This document shows positions 15,095 through 18,428 of a DNA stretch of 18,428 bases, one piece after another; position 1 is the first letter of the stretch, and each line of letters opens with the position of its first letter. Under the pieces are notes generated by a model. The model had not been told where the DNA came from, searched no databases, and worked only from the letters and a program-made list of their open reading frames with translations. Source of the DNA: SZAS-3 sp964386785 (GTDB lineage Bacteria > Chlamydiota > Chlamydiia > Chlamydiales > JAAKFR01); contig CAYLUD010000030.1 of the NCBI GenBank assembly GCA_964386785.1, positions 1-18,428 on the forward strand, given 5' to 3'. The translations under genes were made by a program, and so were the position numbers.

Positions 15095-16947
15095 ACCAGC
15101 ACCTCTTTTGTGATCCATCCTATTGTTTCCAGATGGACATCGGGGGTTAATTCTTGCAAAGCTAGAACGGGTAGATTAGGGAACATATTGTGGAGCAATC
15201 CATGTAGACGTGTGCGCACCATTCCATCATGTACTACGAGAACAAGAGGTTCAGGTCGAGCATGCAGGAGCTGCTCGATTTGGAGTTGTATTTTTTCTAT
15301 GGTCGCGGGACGCAATCGATCTTTTGACCCCTGTTCTTCTTGAAAGGAGGAGAGTGCGATCATGCGTTCTACCTTAGGATCGATACGTAGGCTATACCCG
15401 CGCTTGGTTTCTCCCAAAAACTGACGCGTAATTTGAGGAGCTAGCTGTTCTCGTATTCGTTGCAGTAGCAGCTCTTGAGTAGGAGCTTTTGTTTGCAGGT
15501 GAGTTTCAATAATCGTTTCAAAAATAGAGAACCCGGTAGGTGGGGCTACAGACTCTTTCAATAACTGTCTTAAAATAGGCAGTAGTTTTGTTGGAGTAAA
15601 TGCGTGATTGCGAAGCTCATGAAACAATGCCGGATCGTGCCTGGCAACTCGGTCGAATAAGAGACAAGCATCCTGCCTCCTAATGCAGTGATACATCTCT
15701 CTCTCTAGGATATTTCGTAATCTTTTTAATGGATCCTGGATATCTACCATATGGTGACAACCTACTTCACCCTGTGTGCGCAATGCGCATCCGAATTCTG
15801 GTAAGGAAGCCTCATAGCGCAAATGGATTGGGGGTAGTTGCACCCCTAACGATTCGGTGAGTCGCGATTGTTCTTCTAGCCATAAATGAGCTAATCTTGG
15901 AAGCTCCTTAGCCAAGCGGGCTCCCACTAACATTTCTGTTTCAGGGGCATGAATGAGCAATCGATCTACTTGATCCCGCTTTCTGGAGGATCTGGCATAC
16001 CATAACAAACCCAATGCCAATCCTCCTAGAATCAAGGCAGGCATTCCTGGCAAACAGGCTAAAAGAATGAGGCAAAAGGCTGTGATTACCAAAACAGAAG
16101 GGCGACAAAAAAACTGAGTTCCCATGGAAGTAGCAACCTTTTGAGATGAAGAGCGCGTTACCATAATCCCCGTGCTGACAGAAATGAGTAGGGCTGGCAG
16201 TTGAGTGACTAATCCATCCCCTACCGTCAATCGACTAAATAGCTCCCAGCAGTCTTGTATTCGGTATTGGTGCACACAAGTACCCAGCACCATCCCTCCA
16301 ACCAAATTAATGAGAATCATGATGATGCCTGCAATGGCATCTCCCCGCACAAACTTAGAAGCACCATCCATTGCTCCATAAAACTCAGATTCTTGTTCCA
16401 TCCGAGCGTGGAGTTCTTTAGCCTCTTCCGAATGAATCAATCCGGCATGTAATTCTGCATCTACAGCCATCTGTTTACCAGGTAGAGCTTCCAAGCTAAA
16501 GCGTGCTGCTACTTCGGCAACACGGGAAGCTCCCTTGGTGATCACTACAAAATTAATTAACGTGACTAAGGAAAAAAGAAGAAAGCCCACCCCGACATGG
16601 TGACGAATCACAAAGTTACCAAAAGTTTCGATAATAGCGCCGGCCCTACCTTCGGTAAGAATCATGCGAGTAGAGGCAATGCTGAGTCCTAAGCGATACA
16701 GAGTGAGCAATAATAAGGTGACAGGAAATGAACTAAATTCCAATGCCCTTTCTACATATAAGGTCAGCAGTAAGGTCATGATAGACAGGGCTATATTCAG
16801 AGCTAACAAAAGATCTAAACACCAAGGAGACAAGGGAACAATTAGAAGAAAGACTAAGCCAATGACCCCGACTCCCAAGGCCACTTCAGCCTGAGGCAAT
16901 GGATCCCAAAGCTCCTGCTTAATTTTCCCCCACATGTTGCCATCCAT
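15091..16947 (-). CDS. flhA: flagellar/type III secretion export gate protein FlhA
   Basis: A membrane protein of about 618 residues from the FlhA/SctV family, the nonameric gate of flagellar and injectisome export. The N-terminal half holds about eight hydrophobic helices. The large family signature is complete: RVAEVAARFSLEALPGKQMA, AGLIHSEEAKE, EFYGAMDGASKFVRGDAIAG. The cytoplasmic half (about 330 onward) ends with the conserved RPATIEKIQLQIEQLL and LVVHDGMVRTRL-like segments. The frame opens with a TTG at 16983; I chose ATG 16947, preceded by AAGGG, but 16935 is also possible. The bacteria lack flagella, and chlamydial FlhA is thought to serve a second secretion system. It is followed directly by flhF. 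A bidirectional terminator separates it from the coiled-coil Inc gene upstream. Confidence 0.93.
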   Translation of the reverse strand: MDGNMWGKIKQELWDPLPQAEVALGVGVIGLVFLLIVPLSPWCLDLLLALNIALSIMTLLLTLYVERALEFSSFPVTLLLLTLYRLGLSIASTRMILTEGRAGAIIETFGNFVIRHHVGVGFLLFSLVTLINFVVITKGASRVAEVAARFSLEALPGKQMAVDAELHAGLIHSEEAKELHARMEQESEFYGAMDGASKFVRGDAIAGIIMILINLVGGMVLGTCVHQYRIQDCWELFSRLTVGDGLVTQLPALLISVSTGIMVTRSSSQKVATSMGTQFFCRPSVLVITAFCLILLACLPGMPALILGGLALGLLWYARSSRKRDQVDRLLIHAPETEMLVGARLAKELPRLAHLWLEEQSRLTESLGVQLPPIHLRYEASLPEFGCALRTQGEVGCHHMVDIQDPLKRLRNILEREMYHCIRRQDACLLFDRVARHDPALFHELRNHAFTPTKLLPILRQLLKESVAPPTGFSIFETIIETHLQTKAPTQELLLQRIREQLAPQITRQFLGETKRGYSLRIDPKVERMIALSSFQEEQGSKDRLRPATIEKIQLQIEQLLHARPEPLVLVVHDGMVRTRLHGLLHNMFPNLPVLALQELTPDVHLETIGWITKEVLV

Positions 16948-17026
16948 ACGGGATCCAGCCCTTTCTTGCAAGTCCGGTACCAACTAAAAAGATTGCATGT
17001 AAATCACCCTAAATCACGTAAAAAGA

Positions 17027-17057
17027 AAAAGCCGGCTATTTCTTTTAGCCGGCTTTT
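17027..17057 (-). terminator. intrinsic terminator
   Basis: Perfect 12-bp arms (17027-17038 and 17046-17057, core AGCCGGCTA) with a 7-nt loop and a T run on the minus strand. It lies just after the stop at 17074 of the coiled-coil Inc gene and upstream of flhA, so flhA needs its own promoter. The A/T-flanked arms could work on both strands. Confidence 0.9.
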
Positions 17058-17073
17058 CGTATAAAATACATGA

Positions 17074-18175
17074 TCAAGAAGAAGAGGAGGGAGTCGAATT
17101 CCCTAAGGATGCATTTTTCTCTTTCACCAAGTCTTGCCAATCACTGATTTTCTCATCATTGTCCAGGCATTGAGTAAATCGCTCTAATGTGATGTCCAAA
17201 GATGCTTCTGGATTTGTGTCGATCTCCTTTTTAGCTGCACGAAATATCTGGAAAGCCATCATCTCCCCCTGAGACATAGCCAATGAAGATGTTATTTCGC
17301 CTGTGCTTATAAGATTTTTTTGGAAATTCACCCTATAATAAGCTGTATAAAAATTACTTTGTGGATTTTTGTGTAAAAACACTGCGGATTTTTCATAAAT
17401 AAAAAGATCGATTGATAACTCTTCGTTTTTCGAAAAAAAAGTCACTTCATCTTTTTCTGAGTATTTTTTTATCATAATTAATAATTTTTTATATGTTAAA
17501 ACAACATTCAATTCCCTAATTTTCTCTTGCAATTCCGCAGTTGTGTTTGTCAATAAAACAACATTCAATTCCCTAATTTTCTCTTGCAATTCCGCAGTTG
17601 TGTTTTCCAATTCCGCAGTTGTGTTTGTCAATTTCACAGTTGTGTTTTCCAATTCCGCAGTTGTGTTTGTCAATTTCACAGTTGTGTTTTCNNNNNNNNN
17701 NNNNNNNNNNNNNNNNNNNNNNNNNNNNNNNNNNNNNNNNNNNNNNNNNNNNNNNNNNNNNNNNNNNNNNNNNNNNNNNNNNNNNNNNNNNCAATTCCGC
17801 AGTTGTGTTTGCCAATTCCGCAGTTTTCTTTTGCAATTCATCAGTATATTTTTGTTTCTGTTCCAATCTCTGTTTATCTAAAATTTTGAGCGCAATAATA
17901 GATCCTAAAGAAAATATAAATAGAGTAGCTCCTACTCCCAATGATGTAGATCCGATCCAAGAAGGGATCTTAGAAAGCCCATGCACCCCCATCGAACACG
18001 CGAACCCAAACGCCATCAAAACGAGAGATAAGGCGATGATCACAGCCATAACAGTTAGGATTCGTTTGATTAAATTCTCCATTTTTTGATCTTGAATTGC
18101 GGCATTCGCCCCTACTGGAACTAAGCCAACGTGTTGACCGGATTGATTGACTCCATTTAAAGAATTTGATGTCAT
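17074..18175 (-). CDS. Inc-like membrane protein with heptad-repeat coiled coil (assembly gap inside)
   Basis: The start is ATG 18173-18175 with GGAG 5 nt upstream; the stop is at 17074-17076. N-terminal polar residues (about 35) are followed by two long hydrophobic helices (ILTVMAVIIALSLVLMAFGF and a second around SLGVGATLFIFSLGS) with a loop, typical of Inc proteins. Then comes a coiled coil of repeated heptads such as LENTTVK-LTNTTAE with Leu at the same position, and a 19-residue unit LQEKIRELNVVLLTNTTAE partly repeated. A helical and basic/acidic C-terminal domain of about 130 residues follows. A run of 100 N interrupts the repeat. Known bases total 1002 nt, exactly 334 codons, so the hidden length is probably a multiple of three. 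Coiled-coil Incs are known to recruit host SNAREs or trafficking proteins. Confidence 0.8.
17498..17852 (-). repeat. heptad-coding 21-bp tandem repeats and a 57-bp duplication
   Basis: Variants of a 21-bp unit (forms with CAATTCCGCAGTTGTGTT and CAATTTCACAGTTGTGTT on the plus strand) run in tandem on both sides of the gap at 17692-17791, each coding one heptad. At its lower-coordinate end, a 57-bp segment (starting 17498 and 17555) is duplicated, 19 codons. Both periods keep the frame. The repeat likely varies in copy number, and its high identity explains the failed assembly. Confidence 0.92.
17692..17791. other. assembly gap (100 N)
   Basis: Exactly 100 N in a row, the usual placeholder for unknown length. 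It breaks the heptad repeat of the coiled-coil Inc gene and shifts the apparent frame by one. Real length is unknown; 21-bp units suggest a multiple of 21. Confidence 0.95.
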
Positions 18176-18294
18176 ACTATCTCCATGTTTTCGTTTTAAA
18201 TAACTGTAACACAATCATATAAAGAAATCGATATTAAATTAATAATTTTTAGTTAAGAAATAGAGCGCCCTGCAGACGGGGTGGTTTTAAGGGT

Positions 18295-18307
18295 CTAGCC
18301 GAACACT
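18295..18307 (-). repeat. inverted copy of the 13-bp motif at 501-513
   Basis: The minus strand reads AGTGTTCGGCTAG, identical to 501-513 on the plus strand. It starts at the stop codon of the IS30-like fragment. It is possibly a leftover of a transposon end. No other copy was noticed in the window. Confidence 0.4.
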
Positions 18308-18428
18308 TAACGTCGAAGACCTCGATTAGAGAGATATCTATAAATCGCTTGCGCTGAAACCCATAGGCAGGGCGCCTCAGGATATCGATATTGCAAATAC
18401 CCAGCTACTTGCTCCGGAGAACAACGCC
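18307..18428 (-). pseudogene. IS30-type transposase fragment (partial, runs off window)
   Basis: The minus strand encodes 39 residues containing SPEQVAGYLQYRYPEAP and VSAQAIYRYLSNRGLRR, then TAA at 18307-18309. This matches the IS30 signature (W)SPEQIAGxLxxxxP ... VSxxxIYRxxxxxxLRR, which lies before the second catalytic Asp. The stop is far too early for IS30 proteins (about 320-380 residues), so it is a remnant or a frameshifted copy. The N-terminal part is beyond the window edge. The 131 bases between it and the Inc start (18176-18306) hold no gene. Confidence 0.75.

Noticed and set aside
17498..17852. Possible CRISPR array because of short near-identical repeats
   Set aside because: Units are contiguous 21-bp in-frame heptad codons with no unique spacers, inside a coding frame.
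17543..18089. Plus-strand frames with Phe/Ser/Val/Leu-rich repeats crossing the gap
   Set aside because: They are antisense shadows of the heptad repeat of the minus-strand Inc gene.

Overview
The window looks like a chromosomal segment of a member of the Chlamydiales, at or near the family Chlamydiaceae. Four things point there: a diaminopimelate gene cluster that uses LL-diaminopimelate aminotransferase (dapL), a flagellar/type III FlhA homologue with a sigma-28 gene nearby, an NTT-like membrane protein, and several small proteins with the two-helix (bilobed) hydrophobic domain of inclusion membrane (Inc) proteins. Species cannot be fixed from the sequence. A run of exactly 100 N lies inside a tandem repeat, which suggests a draft assembly.

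Layout. 1-520: a broken IS1634-like transposase on the minus strand. 635-1235: two small tandem, related two-helix Inc-like proteins with a strong intrinsic terminator between them. 1459-4625: a membrane transporter-like protein with a HEAT-repeat tail, overlapping by 4 nt a cyclic-nucleotide-binding-domain protein. 4645-4902: a small minus-strand gene of unknown function. 4937-5953: a secreted or membrane-anchored phospholipase D-superfamily protein. 6022-10245: a tightly overlapping five-gene operon dapB-dapA-asd-dapL-nlpC. It covers most of meso-diaminopimelate synthesis and ends with an NlpC/P60 peptidoglycan endopeptidase; aspartokinase (lysC) is not in it. 10205-10978: sigma-28 (fliA), convergent with and overlapping nlpC.

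11232-14264 is an accessory segment between fliA and the flhA/flhF pair. It holds a 619-residue protein joining an Inc-like N-terminus to a lipase-type GHSLGG domain, an IS5-type transposase remnant, a 49-nt nested palindrome, and a WrbA-like flavodoxin. 14300-16947 (minus): flhA followed by an FlhF-like SRP-family GTPase, translationally coupled. 17074-18175 (minus): an Inc-like protein with a heptad-repeat coiled coil interrupted by the assembly gap. 18307-18428 (minus): a fragment of an IS30-type transposase running off the window.

How the parts fit: the dap-nlpC operon makes and trims peptidoglycan precursors. The flhA/flhF/fliA group is the flagellar-type secretion and sigma-factor remnant of these non-motile bacteria. 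The Inc-like proteins, the Inc-lipase and the PLD are candidate host-facing or envelope-facing proteins. Transposase remnants lie at both ends and in the accessory segment, so the host-interaction genes appear to sit where rearrangement has occurred.
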